A DNA stretch of 64,000 bases from an uncultured Erythrobacter sp. (GTDB taxonomy: Bacteria > Pseudomonadota > Alphaproteobacteria > Sphingomonadales > Sphingomonadaceae), in contig CANNCL010000002.1 in assembly GCA_947503155.1 (NCBI GenBank), positions 186,001 to 250,000 on the forward strand. The letters are read 5' to 3'. The notes beneath the pieces were generated by a model that saw only the letters and a program-made list of their open reading frames with translations, ran no database searches and had not been told where the DNA came from. This document shows, in pieces, positions 22,974 to 31,965 of this stretch (its first letter is position 1; every line of letters begins with the position of its first letter). Position numbers and translations under genes: made by a program.

Positions 22974-24163
22974 GTTATGGCTCCTTCAGCAAGCCGTTGA
23001 ATGACGCGCGCGGACAAGGCGGCGCGTTCGGTTAGGCTGGCGGTGATAAGAAATTCGTCTGCGGAATGGATCGACCCGCCGCGGACACCCATCGTGTCGA
23101 CCACGGGCACTCCGCAAGCGGCAATGTTGTTCCCGTCGCAGACGCCGCCAGTGCTTTTCCACGCGATCTCTTGGCCGAGTTCTGCGCCGCATTCACGCAC
23201 CAGATCGAACAGGCGCTGTGCATGTTCGTCAACCGGTTTTGGGGGGCGGGTGACGCCGCCATGCCGGTGGATGGTGACTTCGTGTGCATTTTCCACCATG
23301 CGCAGCAAAGCGTTCAAATCGCTGTCAAAACCCTCCATCGCCTCGGTCGATTTGGGGCGAATGTTAAAGCGTAAAACCGCGTGATCAGGCACGACATTGT
23401 TCGGCCCGCCGCCTTCCAGTTTCGCTGGATTGATGGTGATGTCCTCGCGCTCCATCGCCTTCAACCGAAGGATCATATCCGCCGCCGCGACCAAGGCGTT
23501 GCGCCCCTCATGCGGATTGCGTCCCGCATGGGCAGATTTGCCGGTGAAGGTGATCGAATAATTGCCAGTGCCGCCGCGCGCATGGGCAAGCGTGCCATCG
23601 GGCAACGCGGCCGGTTCATAAGTGAGCGCGGCAAGTTTCCCGCGCGCCATTTCTGCTATCAAATCGGAGCTGGCGAGCGATCCTGTTTCCTCATCGGAAT
23701 TGATCAGCACGTCATATCCCAATGACCCAGCAGAGGCGGTATCCTCAAACGCCGCGAGCGCATGCAGCATTACCGCAATTCCGCCCTTCATATCGGCAAC
23801 CCCGGGACCGTTTAAGACGCCGTCTTCTAGCCAAATCTGTGATTGAAACGGATGATCGGCGGGAAACACCGTGTCCATGTGCCCGGTCAGCAAGATGCGC
23901 CGGTTTGCTGTGGGCCGGACGCGCAAGACCAAATGTTGGCCATGCGCCTTTTCAAATTCGCTGCCGTCCGCTGCAATCCCTGTAACGGGGGCGGGGTCGA
24001 TCATCTCGACCTCTCCTGGTAAAGCGCTAAACGCCTCTGCAAGCGCCTTCGCTTGCACCGCGAGGCCGTCCACATTCGCGGTCCCGGTGTTGATGGCGCA
24101 CCACGTCTGAACCTGATTCAGCATCGCAGCATCATCGAAATCTGTAGAGGTTTTGATTTTCAT
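22970..24163 (-). CDS. M20-family metallohydrolase of the ast operon
   Basis: A 397-aa zinc hydrolase related to CPG2-type glutamate carboxypeptidases. Metal ligands are seen in [13 protein letters not shown] (His, Asp), VADMKGGI (bridging Asp), NSDEETGS (catalytic Glu-Glu) and late HSADEF. The dimerisation insert carries [16 protein letters not shown] 24163 is used; the preceding TTG at 24172 is unlikely. It heads the coupled operon with astA and astB. It may replace a missing step, such as desuccinylation normally done by AstE (a different family), or hydrolyse a dipeptide feeding arginine; this is inference. Confidence 0.85.
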   Translation of the reverse strand: MKIKTSTDFDDAAMLNQVQTWCAINTGTANVDGLAVQAKALAEAFSALPGEVEMIDPAPVTGIAADGSEFEKAHGQHLVLRVRPTANRRILLTGHMDTVFPADHPFQSQIWLEDGVLNGPGVADMKGGIAVMLHALAAFEDTASAGSLGYDVLINSDEETGSLASSDLIAEMARGKLAALTYEPAALPDGTLAHARGGTGNYSITFTGKSAHAGRNPHEGRNALVAAADMILRLKAMEREDITINPAKLEGGGPNNVVPDHAVLRFNIRPKSTEAMEGFDSDLNALLRMVENAHEVTIHRHGGVTRPPKPVDEHAQRLFDLVRECGAELGQEIAWKSTGGVCDGNNIAACGVPVVDTMGVRGGSIHSADEFLITASLTERAALSARVIQRLAEGAIT

Positions 24164-24336
24164 TGGCCGCAACCTCTAGCGCGCCAATTGCTTCTGTCCA
24201 AGCGGTGTCATTCGGCCGTGCTGTTCCGCGCCACTTGCCCGTTTGCAATCGCGCAAGATTTTGGCCATACGCCGCTCACGCCTTCGGGCGGTCCTCCTCC
24301 CCAGGTCCCGATCTTTTTCGTACCCCGAGGACACAG

Positions 24337-26445
24337 ATGACAAACATGACGACGCGCGCCGGCCTTTCCGTGGATGAAGGGCTTGCGGCCCTGCTTGAAA
24401 CCCAAGTGCTTGCGCCATTGAACCGCGATGCAGATGGGTTTTGGCAAGGCTTTGCCGCGCTGCTGGCGGAATTTGCGCCGCGCAATGCCGCCTTGCTGGC
24501 GAAACGCGAAGACATGCAGTCGCAGATCGACGCATGGCACAAAACGCACGCTGGCAAACCTCACGATGCCGCCGCGTATCAAGCGTTTCTGCGCGAGATT
24601 GGCTATCTCGTTCCTGAGCCCGGTGATTTCCAAATCGGCACTCAGAATGTCGATGCAGAGATTGCGACCATGGCCGGGCCGCAATTGGTGGTGCCGATCC
24701 TGAATGCGCGGTTCCTGCTCAATGCCGCCAATGCGCGCTGGGGCAGTTTGTATGATGCATTTTACGGCACGGACACGCTCGACGCGGCGCCTGCGAAACC
24801 CGGCGGATATGACACGGCGCGCGGCGATGCAGTGATCGCGCGCGGGCGCGAATTTCTCGATTCCGCGCTGCCATTGGCCGGTCAAAGCTGGGCCGATATG
24901 GCGGATGAGAATGACGGAAAATTGCAGGATGAAAGCCAATATGTCGGCAAGACGGCAAAGGGCCTGCTATTCGTCAATAATGGCTTGCATATCGAAGTGG
25001 TTTTCGACCGCGAAACGCCGGTCGGCAAAACCGACAAAGCGGGCATCGCCGACATTATGGTCGAGAGCGCGCTGACGACGATTGCCGATTGCGAGGATTC
25101 GGTCGCGGCGGTCGATGCGGAGGATAAGCTGAGCGCTTACACCAATTGGCTGGGCATCATTCGCGGCGATTTGCAGGAAAGCTTTGAGAAAGGCGGACGC
25201 ACTCTGACGCGCGAATTGGCGGGCGACAAAGCCTATACTGACGCGTCGGGTGATGCGCAGAGCCTGTCAGGGCGTAGCCTGATGTTTGTGCGCAATGTCG
25301 GGCATTTGATGACCAATCCGGCGATCCGTTTGGCAGATGGCGGCGAGATACCAGAAGGGATCATGGACGCGGTCTTCACCAGCGCGATCAGCACATTGGA
25401 CGTGGAAGGCCATGCGAAATTCGGCAATTCAAAACACGGTTCCATCTACATCGTAAAACCCAAAATGCACGGGCCGGAAGAATGCGCATTTACCAATGAT
25501 TTGTTCGATGCGGTCGAAGACCTGCTCGGCCTAGCGCGGCACACGATCAAAGTCGGTGTGATGGATGAAGAGCGCCGCACAAGCGCCAATCTCGCCGCTT
25601 GTATCCATGCCGTGCGTGATCGGATTGTGTTCATCAATACTGGTTTTCTCGATCGGACTGGCGATGAAATGCACACGTCGATGTATGCCGGGCCGATGAT
25701 GCGCAAGGGCGCGATGAAAGCGTCGCCGTGGCTGACTGCTTATGAGGGGCGCAATGTCGCGATTGGCCTGAAACACGGACTGTCAGGCAAGGCGCAGATC
25801 GGCAAAGGGATGTGGGCCGCGCCCGATTTGATGGGGCAGATGATGGCGGAGAAAATCGGTCATCTGCGCGCAGGTGCAAACACCGCTTGGGTGCCGTCGC
25901 CCACTGCGGCGACTTTGCATGCGCTGCATTATCATGCGGAAAATGTGTTTGAGATCCAAAAGCATTTGCCCGAACCGGCGGGGCTGGATGCGCTGCTGAC
26001 GATCCCCTTGGCGGCCAATAAAAACGGCGATGCCAATTGGTCAGAGGATGAGCTGCGCGATGAATTGGACAACAACGCGCAAGGGTTGCTTGGCTATGTG
26101 GTGCGCTGGGTCGATGCGGGTGTTGGTTGTTCCAAAGTGCCGGACATCAATGATGTCGGCCTGATGGAAGACCGCGCGACATTGCGCATATCGTCGCAGC
26201 ATATCGCCAACTGGCTGCTGCACGGCGTGGTGACACAGGATCAGGTCATGGACAGCCTGACCCGCATGGCGGCGAAGGTTGATGCGCAGAATGCGGGTGA
26301 TCCGACCTATGTGCCGCTGATCGGAAACGAAGACGGCGCGGCCTTTAGCGCGGCAAAGGATTTGATTTTCAAGGGCGTGGACCAGCCGAGCGGCTATACC
26401 GAGCCGTTGCTCCATGCTTGGAGGCTGCGCAAGAAAGCGGGCTGA
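24337..26445 (+). CDS. glcB: Malate synthase G
   Basis: A 702-aa enzyme condensing glyoxylate and acetyl-CoA to malate in the glyoxylate cycle. The G-type isoform is recognised by its length and by [55 protein letters not shown] and the late [20 protein letters not shown]. The start at 24337 has CCGAGGA upstream; the open frame's 58 preceding codons lack the family's sequence. It is divergent from the ast operon. No isocitrate lyase is nearby. Confidence 0.96.
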   Translation: MTNMTTRAGLSVDEGLAALLETQVLAPLNRDADGFWQGFAALLAEFAPRNAALLAKREDMQSQIDAWHKTHAGKPHDAAAYQAFLREIGYLVPEPGDFQIGTQNVDAEIATMAGPQLVVPILNARFLLNAANARWGSLYDAFYGTDTLDAAPAKPGGYDTARGDAVIARGREFLDSALPLAGQSWADMADENDGKLQDESQYVGKTAKGLLFVNNGLHIEVVFDRETPVGKTDKAGIADIMVESALTTIADCEDSVAAVDAEDKLSAYTNWLGIIRGDLQESFEKGGRTLTRELAGDKAYTDASGDAQSLSGRSLMFVRNVGHLMTNPAIRLADGGEIPEGIMDAVFTSAISTLDVEGHAKFGNSKHGSIYIVKPKMHGPEECAFTNDLFDAVEDLLGLARHTIKVGVMDEERRTSANLAACIHAVRDRIVFINTGFLDRTGDEMHTSMYAGPMMRKGAMKASPWLTAYEGRNVAIGLKHGLSGKAQIGKGMWAAPDLMGQMMAEKIGHLRAGANTAWVPSPTAATLHALHYHAENVFEIQKHLPEPAGLDALLTIPLAANKNGDANWSEDELRDELDNNAQGLLGYVVRWVDAGVGCSKVPDINDVGLMEDRATLRISSQHIANWLLHGVVTQDQVMDSLTRMAAKVDAQNAGDPTYVPLIGNEDGAAFSAAKDLIFKGVDQPSGYTEPLLHAWRLRKKAG

Positions 26446-26529
26446 TCGTTAGAAAACCGCTTCGCCGCGCCTGCAATATGTGACATCTCAACTCGGGGGC
26501 AGCTTAGCTGCAGCGTGGGGGAAAATTCT

Positions 26530-27753
26530 ATGTGGCGTATGATCGGCCCGGCCTTGCTCTTTTCCGGGGCAGCCATCGGCACTTCGCATCTGGTGCAATC
26601 AACGCGGGCGGGCGCGCTTTACGGCGTGGCATTGGTGGTCGTTATCCTGCTCAGTTTCGTGCTGAAATATCCGGCATTTCGTTTTGGCGTTGATTACGGC
26701 CATGCCGCGCGCAAATCGCTTATTGCCGGATACCGCGAACTGGGCCTGTGGGCACCGATACTCTTTGCGCTGGCGGCTATTCCGATTTTGCCCGTGATCT
26801 ATGCCGCGCTGGCAACCGGCACAGCTGGGATCGCGTCGGCCGTGTTCGGCCTGTCATTGCCGGTTCCTTTGATCGGTATCGTCCTGTTCGCCGGGGTCGC
26901 CGCAATTTTGATGATCGGCGGCTATGATTGGCTTGATCCGATCAACCGGGCGCTGCTGCTCTTTTTGATCGCTTCGACGTTGGTCACAACTGCGGTTGTT
27001 TTGCCGCGTGTGGAATGGGGCACGTTCTTCGACACGAGCTGGGCGTTTGAGCCCACTGCGATCTTGTTCGTGGTCGCTTTGGCGGGATTTATGCCCAATC
27101 CGCTCGACGTGTCAGTCTCGCAATCCATGTGGACGGCAGAGGCAGAGGACCGGCTGGAAGCTGGCAGCGAAAGTTCGCTTAACCAGGCGCGCGGTGCGTT
27201 CGTCACGGGATACGGTATGACCGCATTGCTGGCGGTGTGTTTCTGCATAATGGGCGCAGGGGTGATGCATTCAGATGGGATCGCTCCAGAAGCAAGCGCA
27301 CCGGGTTTCGCTGCGCAGATCATTGGATTGTACAGTGCGGCTTTGGGCGAATGGGCCGCCGTGCTGGCGGCGGTCGCGGCGCTTTCAGTGATGCTGACCA
27401 CATTGCTGGTCGCGCTCGATATTGGCGGCAGGCATGTCGCATCCGTGTGGCAAGAAATGGGCGGAGAACGCAGCCATGCGGCGTTTGATCGGACGTATAG
27501 GATGGCCATCCCGGTATTGGTCGCGCTGACGGGCGCGGTGTTGTTTCTGTTTACGGCAAACTTCACTGTGATGCTCGATTTCGCGATCAGCGCGTCATTT
27601 GTGGGCGCTCCGATCATTGCGGCGCTCAATCATCTGGTGGTTACACGCTGCGCGATGCCGGATGACGCACGGCCAAGCTTTGCGATCCGGGCGTTAAACT
27701 TGACCGGGATCGCGATTATGACCGCGCTCGCTACGGCATTTTTTGTGCTTTGA
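26530..27753 (+). CDS. Nramp-like transporter with atypical substrate site
   Basis: A 407-aa inner-membrane protein with about eleven helices, related to the Nramp (MntH) fold. The first helix reads LLFSGAAIGTSHLVQSTRAG, where metal transporters have DPGN, and the sixth reads AGFMPNPLDVSVSQSMW in place of the Met-Pro-His motif. Thus the usual Asp/Asn and Met ligands are absent, and the substrate may not be a divalent transition metal. ATG 26530 is chosen over GTG 26515 because GGGGGAA precedes it. The next gene overlaps or abuts its stop, suggesting co-transcription. Confidence 0.78.
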   Translation: MWRMIGPALLFSGAAIGTSHLVQSTRAGALYGVALVVVILLSFVLKYPAFRFGVDYGHAARKSLIAGYRELGLWAPILFALAAIPILPVIYAALATGTAGIASAVFGLSLPVPLIGIVLFAGVAAILMIGGYDWLDPINRALLLFLIASTLVTTAVVLPRVEWGTFFDTSWAFEPTAILFVVALAGFMPNPLDVSVSQSMWTAEAEDRLEAGSESSLNQARGAFVTGYGMTALLAVCFCIMGAGVMHSDGIAPEASAPGFAAQIIGLYSAALGEWAAVLAAVAALSVMLTTLLVALDIGGRHVASVWQEMGGERSHAAFDRTYRMAIPVLVALTGAVLFLFTANFTVMLDFAISASFVGAPIIAALNHLVVTRCAMPDDARPSFAIRALNLTGIAIMTALATAFFVL

Positions 27754-27770
27754 TGGCGGGAGCGGCTAAT

Positions 27771-28457
27771 ATGCGTCGACCAATCTTGACCACCTTGGGG
27801 TTAATTGTGCTCGCCGGTGCGGCCTTCATCGGAGCGGAGATACATCAGCGAACCGCCGATTCCTCAGGGCCCAGTTCGTCGGCTGCTTTTGATCGCTGGC
27901 TTGCTACCGGACCGGGCGAGAATCGCAGCACGAAGATCGCACACTTTGCCGAATTTGAGAGCTTTTTGGACGAGCATGGGGTGGCGGATGTCGTACCCAA
28001 TTGGCAGCTGTGGCGGATTGATGCACATTATGCGGCTGTGTGCGGGTCCGAATTTTTCGCAGGCCCACCAGAGCAGCTTTGGCGTGAAATTGTGCCCACT
28101 TTGCGCTTAGTGCGTGATGAAGTGATTCCGCTAACCGGACCAGTCGAAGTCGCATCTGGCTTTCGCAGCGCACAGATAAATGAATGTGTGAATGGTGCCG
28201 GTGGGAGCAAACATCTCAGCTTTGCTGCGCTCGATCTGATCGCGGTGGAAATGCATGAGCGAGAGGACTTGTTCTCAGATTTGTGCGCGCTTCAGCGGCG
28301 GGTTGGTCAGGAACGCGGGATGGGGCTGGGTGCCTATTTTGATCCGGATGATTTAGGGCGCGGCAAAAAGGGTCGCTTTCACATTGATGCAGCGGGATAT
28401 CGGACATGGGGTTTTGATTACACACGCAAAAGCAACCCTTGCCCGCGTCTAGGTTAG
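27771..28457 (+). CDS. Exported M15-type D-Ala-D-Ala carboxypeptidase-like protein
   Basis: A 228-aa protein with an amino-terminal membrane anchor or signal (MRRPILTTLGLIVLAGAAFI) and a peptidase M15A-like domain: VEVASGFRSAQINECV, GSKHLSFAALDLI (zinc His and Asp) and GRFHIDAAGY (third ligand His). These enzymes cleave D-amino-acid bonds in peptidoglycan or act as binding relatives. ATG 27771 is preferred (CGGGAG eight bases before it); ATG 27753, overlapping the upstream TGA, is also possible. The 3' end overlaps the convergent rsmA by nine bases. Confidence 0.82.
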   Translation: MRRPILTTLGLIVLAGAAFIGAEIHQRTADSSGPSSSAAFDRWLATGPGENRSTKIAHFAEFESFLDEHGVADVVPNWQLWRIDAHYAAVCGSEFFAGPPEQLWREIVPTLRLVRDEVIPLTGPVEVASGFRSAQINECVNGAGGSKHLSFAALDLIAVEMHEREDLFSDLCALQRRVGQERGMGLGAYFDPDDLGRGKKGRFHIDAAGYRTWGFDYTRKSNPCPRLG

Positions 28458-29309
28458 TATCCGCGCCACCCCAACAAACTCATCCACGCTCAGCGTTTCT
28501 GCGCGCCGGGTCGGATCGATGCCGACTTCAGCCAATGCATCCAAAGCGCCGGCCATTCCCTTTAGACTTTGGCGCAGCATTTTGCGCCGTTGTCCAAACG
28601 CGGCCTCTGTCAGACGTTCGAGTGTCCGCGCCGATACCCCTTCGGGCGCTTGTGCCGGTGTCACATGGACAATCGCGCTCATCACTTTGGGCGGCGGGGT
28701 AAAGGCGCTGCGGTGGACCTTCATCGCCAGTTTGGCTGTGCTGCGCCATTGGGCGAGGACAGCGAGGCGTCCGTAAGCTCCGGTCCCGGGTTTGGAGACG
28801 ATCCGCTCTGCCACTTCGCGTTGGAACATGAGCGTGAGCGAGAGCCACTGCGGCGGCCATGCCTCATCGCCTTTGGTGCCGCTGAGCCATTTTACAAACA
28901 AAGCCGTGCCGACATTATAGGGCAGGTTGGAGAGGACATGGAACGGCTCTGCGTGCATGATTTCCCCGTGATCCAGCTTCATCGCGTCGCCCTCAATGAC
29001 CGTCAATTGACCGGGAAAGGCATCAGCAAGTTCGGCCAGCGCGGGCAGGCACCGCGCATCCATTTCAATCGCGGTGACATTCGCTCCCGCGCGCAGCAAT
29101 GCGCGGGTCAAACCGCCGGGGCCGGGGCCAACCTCTAGGACGTTAGCGCCCGTCAAATCACCGGGCAGGGCGGCAATGCGGCTGAGCAATTGTTCATCGA
29201 GCAGGAAGTTTTGCCCCAGCGCCTTTGACGCGCTTAGACCATGCGCGGCAATCGTTTCGCGGATCGGCGGCAGAGCCGGCTTGTCAGGTAGGTCAGGCAG
29301 GTCAGGCAT
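28449..29309 (-). CDS. rsmA: 16S rRNA dimethyladenosine transferase RsmA/KsgA
   Basis: A 286-aa enzyme that dimethylates A1518 and A1519 of 16S rRNA late in 30S assembly. Visible: ALGQNFLLDEQLL, SAM motif NVLEVGPGPGGLTRALL, and catalytic VLSNLPYNVGTALF. The start at 29309 overlaps the pdxA stop by eight bases. The first residues are an unusual Pro-Asp-Leu repeat (MPDLPDLPDKPALPP) coming from 9-base repeats in the DNA. Last gene of lptD-surA-pdxA-rsmA, a conserved proteobacterial order. Confidence 0.96.
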   Translation of the reverse strand: MPDLPDLPDKPALPPIRETIAAHGLSASKALGQNFLLDEQLLSRIAALPGDLTGANVLEVGPGPGGLTRALLRAGANVTAIEMDARCLPALAELADAFPGQLTVIEGDAMKLDHGEIMHAEPFHVLSNLPYNVGTALFVKWLSGTKGDEAWPPQWLSLTLMFQREVAERIVSKPGTGAYGRLAVLAQWRSTAKLAMKVHRSAFTPPPKVMSAIVHVTPAQAPEGVSARTLERLTEAAFGQRRKMLRQSLKGMAGALDALAEVGIDPTRRAETLSVDEFVGVARILT

Positions 29310-30333
29310 TTGCGCGGCGTCTCTTGGCGCATATGCCAGCCATACGGATCGCGGCGACCATTGCGCTGGCATCCGCTGCGCCGGTTCCGGCAATATCAAA
29401 TGCCGTTCCGTGATCGGGCGATGTGCGGATGATCGGCAGGCCGAGCGTCACATTGACGCCTTCGTCGAATTCAAGCGCTTTCAAAGGGATCAGTGCCTGA
29501 TCGTGATACATGCACAATGCCGCATCATAAGTCGGGCGCATTCGCGGTGTGAACAAGGCATCGCCGGGCACAGGGCCGGTCACATCCAATCCCTCCTTGC
29601 GCAAAGCCGCAATTGCAGGTTCGATAATGCGCCCTTCTTCCGACCCGAATTGGCCGTTTTCGCCCGAATGCGGGTTCAGCCCGGCGATGGCCAGACGCGG
29701 GCGGGCAATGCCGAAATCCCGAACCAATGCGGCGGCGACGATCCGGGCTTTGTGCATGATCAAATTGGCGGACAGGGCCGCGGGCACGTCGGCTATGGCG
29801 ATATGGACCGTGATAGGAACCGTGCGCAGGCTTGGCCCGGCCAACATCATCACCGCATCTTCGGCGGCTAGGCCGCAGATTTCTGCGAGAAATTCGGTCT
29901 GACCGGGAAATTCGAACCCAACCTTGCCAAGTTGCCCCTTGCTAACCGGCGCAGTGACCAGCGCGGACGCGCTGCCAGAGATAACACAGCGCGCCGCCTC
30001 TGCGAGCGAATGTAGCGCCAATGCGGCCCCTTCATCGCTCGGTGCGCCGGGGGTGTAGGGCGTTCCTGTTGCCTCAGGAATGCGGCCTTTCAACACGGGT
30101 AGCCCATCGGCAAATGCTGATGCCGCTTCGGCAGGATCGCTGATCACCGTAACGGGGCAATCAATCCCGCATTGTTCCTCTGCTGCGGCCAGAACCTGCG
30201 CCCCGCCGACGACAAAGAAGGGCGGCGCGCCTTGCTGCGCTGGATCCTTTAGCTGCAAATAACTGCGCAGCAGAACCTCTGGGCCGATGCCCGCCGGATC
30301 ACCTAAAGAAACCGCAAGCGGAAGGTCTGGCAC
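29302..30333 (-). CDS. pdxA: 4-hydroxythreonine-4-phosphate dehydrogenase PdxA
   Basis: A 343-aa NAD-dependent enzyme of pyridoxal 5'-phosphate synthesis (DXP-dependent route). Family landmarks: SLGDPAGIGPEVLLRSYL at the amino end, and metal-ligand regions VPITVHIA, GLNPHSGENGQFGSEE and YHDQALIPLKAL. ATG 30333 follows surA's stop by 36 bases and overlaps rsmA downstream. Shares the operon with envelope gene surA and rsmA, as in E. coli. Confidence 0.96.
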   Translation of the reverse strand: MPDLPLAVSLGDPAGIGPEVLLRSYLQLKDPAQQGAPPFFVVGGAQVLAAAEEQCGIDCPVTVISDPAEAASAFADGLPVLKGRIPEATGTPYTPGAPSDEGAALALHSLAEAARCVISGSASALVTAPVSKGQLGKVGFEFPGQTEFLAEICGLAAEDAVMMLAGPSLRTVPITVHIAIADVPAALSANLIMHKARIVAAALVRDFGIARPRLAIAGLNPHSGENGQFGSEEGRIIEPAIAALRKEGLDVTGPVPGDALFTPRMRPTYDAALCMYHDQALIPLKALEFDEGVNVTLGLPIIRTSPDHGTAFDIAGTGAADASAMVAAIRMAGICAKRRRANA

Positions 30334-30369
30334 TGCGATCTTTCCTTAGGCCGATTGCGCGGATGCGCC

Positions 30370-31731
30370 TCAATTGTATTCGATATAGGCGTCGTTGCGA
30401 AGGTCGCGCAGATAGCGTTGAGCGCGCTTGTTGATGCGCTCTTCCTCGATTGTACTCATCACCGATTGGAATGTCGGCGCACCGGCATCTTCGGGATCGT
30501 CACGGCCGCACAGCATCAGGACGCGCACACCGTCTTCGGGGCTGCCAAAGGGCGGGGTGGCCTGTCCAACTTGCAAGTTCAGCAGGATGTTTTGGAGCTG
30601 ATCGGGCAATTGCCGCGCCTGAATTTCATCATTGGCGACAACTGTCGCGCCCAGCACTGTTCGCGCGCTTTCGGCCTCGGAACAGCTGCGTAGATTTTGA
30701 ACGAAGGTCGCAAATTCCTCGATGCGTCCATTGGCCGCCTCGTCGGTGGTGCCTTCGGGGAATGAGATCGAGATTTGGATCAGGCTAAGCAAAGCGTCGC
30801 GCGGGTCCGCACCGAGCACTTGTTGCTTGTCGATCAGATAGATGATGGTGAAACCACCGGGAATTTCGATCGGGCCGACCAGCTGACCGGTTTGCATCCG
30901 CCGCGCCGCATCGGCCATCTGAACCGGCAGTGTTTCAAGCCGAAGGAAGCCTGTATCTCCGCCAACAACAGCCGTGGTCGCTTCGGAAAATTGCCGCGCA
31001 TAGGCAACAAAACTGCCGCCTTGCTCAAGCTGCTGCATGATCCGCTGCATATTCTGAATGACAGCTTCGCGGTTTTCGATCGTTGCGCCCATGTAAATTT
31101 CGCCGAGCCGGTATTCCTCGGTCCCGCGCGATTCTTCGAGCCGGCGTAAAACCTCGTTCACCTCTTCGGCAGACACATTGATGAACGGCGTAATATTACG
31201 CCGCAACAAATTTTCCCAAGCCAGCTCGCCTTCGATCTGACGCTTTAGCGCGCGCGGCGATGAACCGATTGAGTCGAGATATTCGTCCATTCGTTCCGGG
31301 TTCTGACCGAAATTTTGAGCCGCTAGCTGCTGATAAGTTTGCTCAACTTGCGCGCGATCAACCGGCAATTCCTGAGCGACCGCAGCTTGGATTTTCAAGG
31401 TTTCGTCGATCAAATTGCGAAACACTTGCTGGCGCAGGCGTTGCAATTCTTCGTTCGAAACCTCTGCGTCAGACGCGTTGGTGATCAGCGCAACTCGCTG
31501 ATCAATGTCGGTGCCGGTGATGACATAACCGTTAACCACAGCGGTCGCTGCGCGGTCATTCGGGTTCTCGCTTCCGACAATTGTGAAGTTGTCGGGAATG
31601 CCCAACGGATTGTTCGACGTGGGCACAGCGGCGGTTTGCGCGGCGGCCGGAACCCCGGTGATCGCAGCCGAGCCGAGCAGCCCCGCAATCACCATCGTTC
31701 CACAAGTCTTTGAAAATGCGTTCAAATTCAC
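30370..31731 (-). CDS. surA: Periplasmic chaperone/peptidyl-prolyl isomerase SurA
   Basis: A 453-aa periplasmic chaperone for outer-membrane proteins. GTG at 31731 gives a convincing signal peptide (VNLNAFSKTCGTMVIAGLLG ... VPAAAQ); the open frame upstream to 31854 has no signal. The amino chaperone domain contains NGYVITGTDIDQRVAL and RQQVFRNLIDETLKIQAA. One parvulin domain (about residues 200-310, IYMGATIENREAVIQNMQRI to GGDTGFLRLETLPVQM) is clear; the second is divergent or lost. Works with LptD, encoded just upstream. Confidence 0.93.
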   Translation of the reverse strand: MNLNAFSKTCGTMVIAGLLGSAAITGVPAAAQTAAVPTSNNPLGIPDNFTIVGSENPNDRAATAVVNGYVITGTDIDQRVALITNASDAEVSNEELQRLRQQVFRNLIDETLKIQAAVAQELPVDRAQVEQTYQQLAAQNFGQNPERMDEYLDSIGSSPRALKRQIEGELAWENLLRRNITPFINVSAEEVNEVLRRLEESRGTEEYRLGEIYMGATIENREAVIQNMQRIMQQLEQGGSFVAYARQFSEATTAVVGGDTGFLRLETLPVQMADAARRMQTGQLVGPIEIPGGFTIIYLIDKQQVLGADPRDALLSLIQISISFPEGTTDEAANGRIEEFATFVQNLRSCSEAESARTVLGATVVANDEIQARQLPDQLQNILLNLQVGQATPPFGSPEDGVRVLMLCGRDDPEDAGAPTFQSVMSTIEEERINKRAQRYLRDLRNDAYIEYN

Positions 31732-31965
31732 GTTTATAATCCCGATTTTAAAAAATGTCCGCTCAGCGCAGTCCCTGCCGCGCCCAACCAATTCTTGCTG
31801 CCGCCCCGCAGCGTTCACGTATTTAAGCAAATGCCGTCCCTTGGCTGAACACACGCTGAGCTTATTTCCCGCGTCCCTTAACGCCTTTTATCACTGCTGC
31901 CAATCGTAGGGGGGGCAATCTAGGGGGCAATCACCGGGGCCATTCGCGGTCGCTGCGCATGGGAT

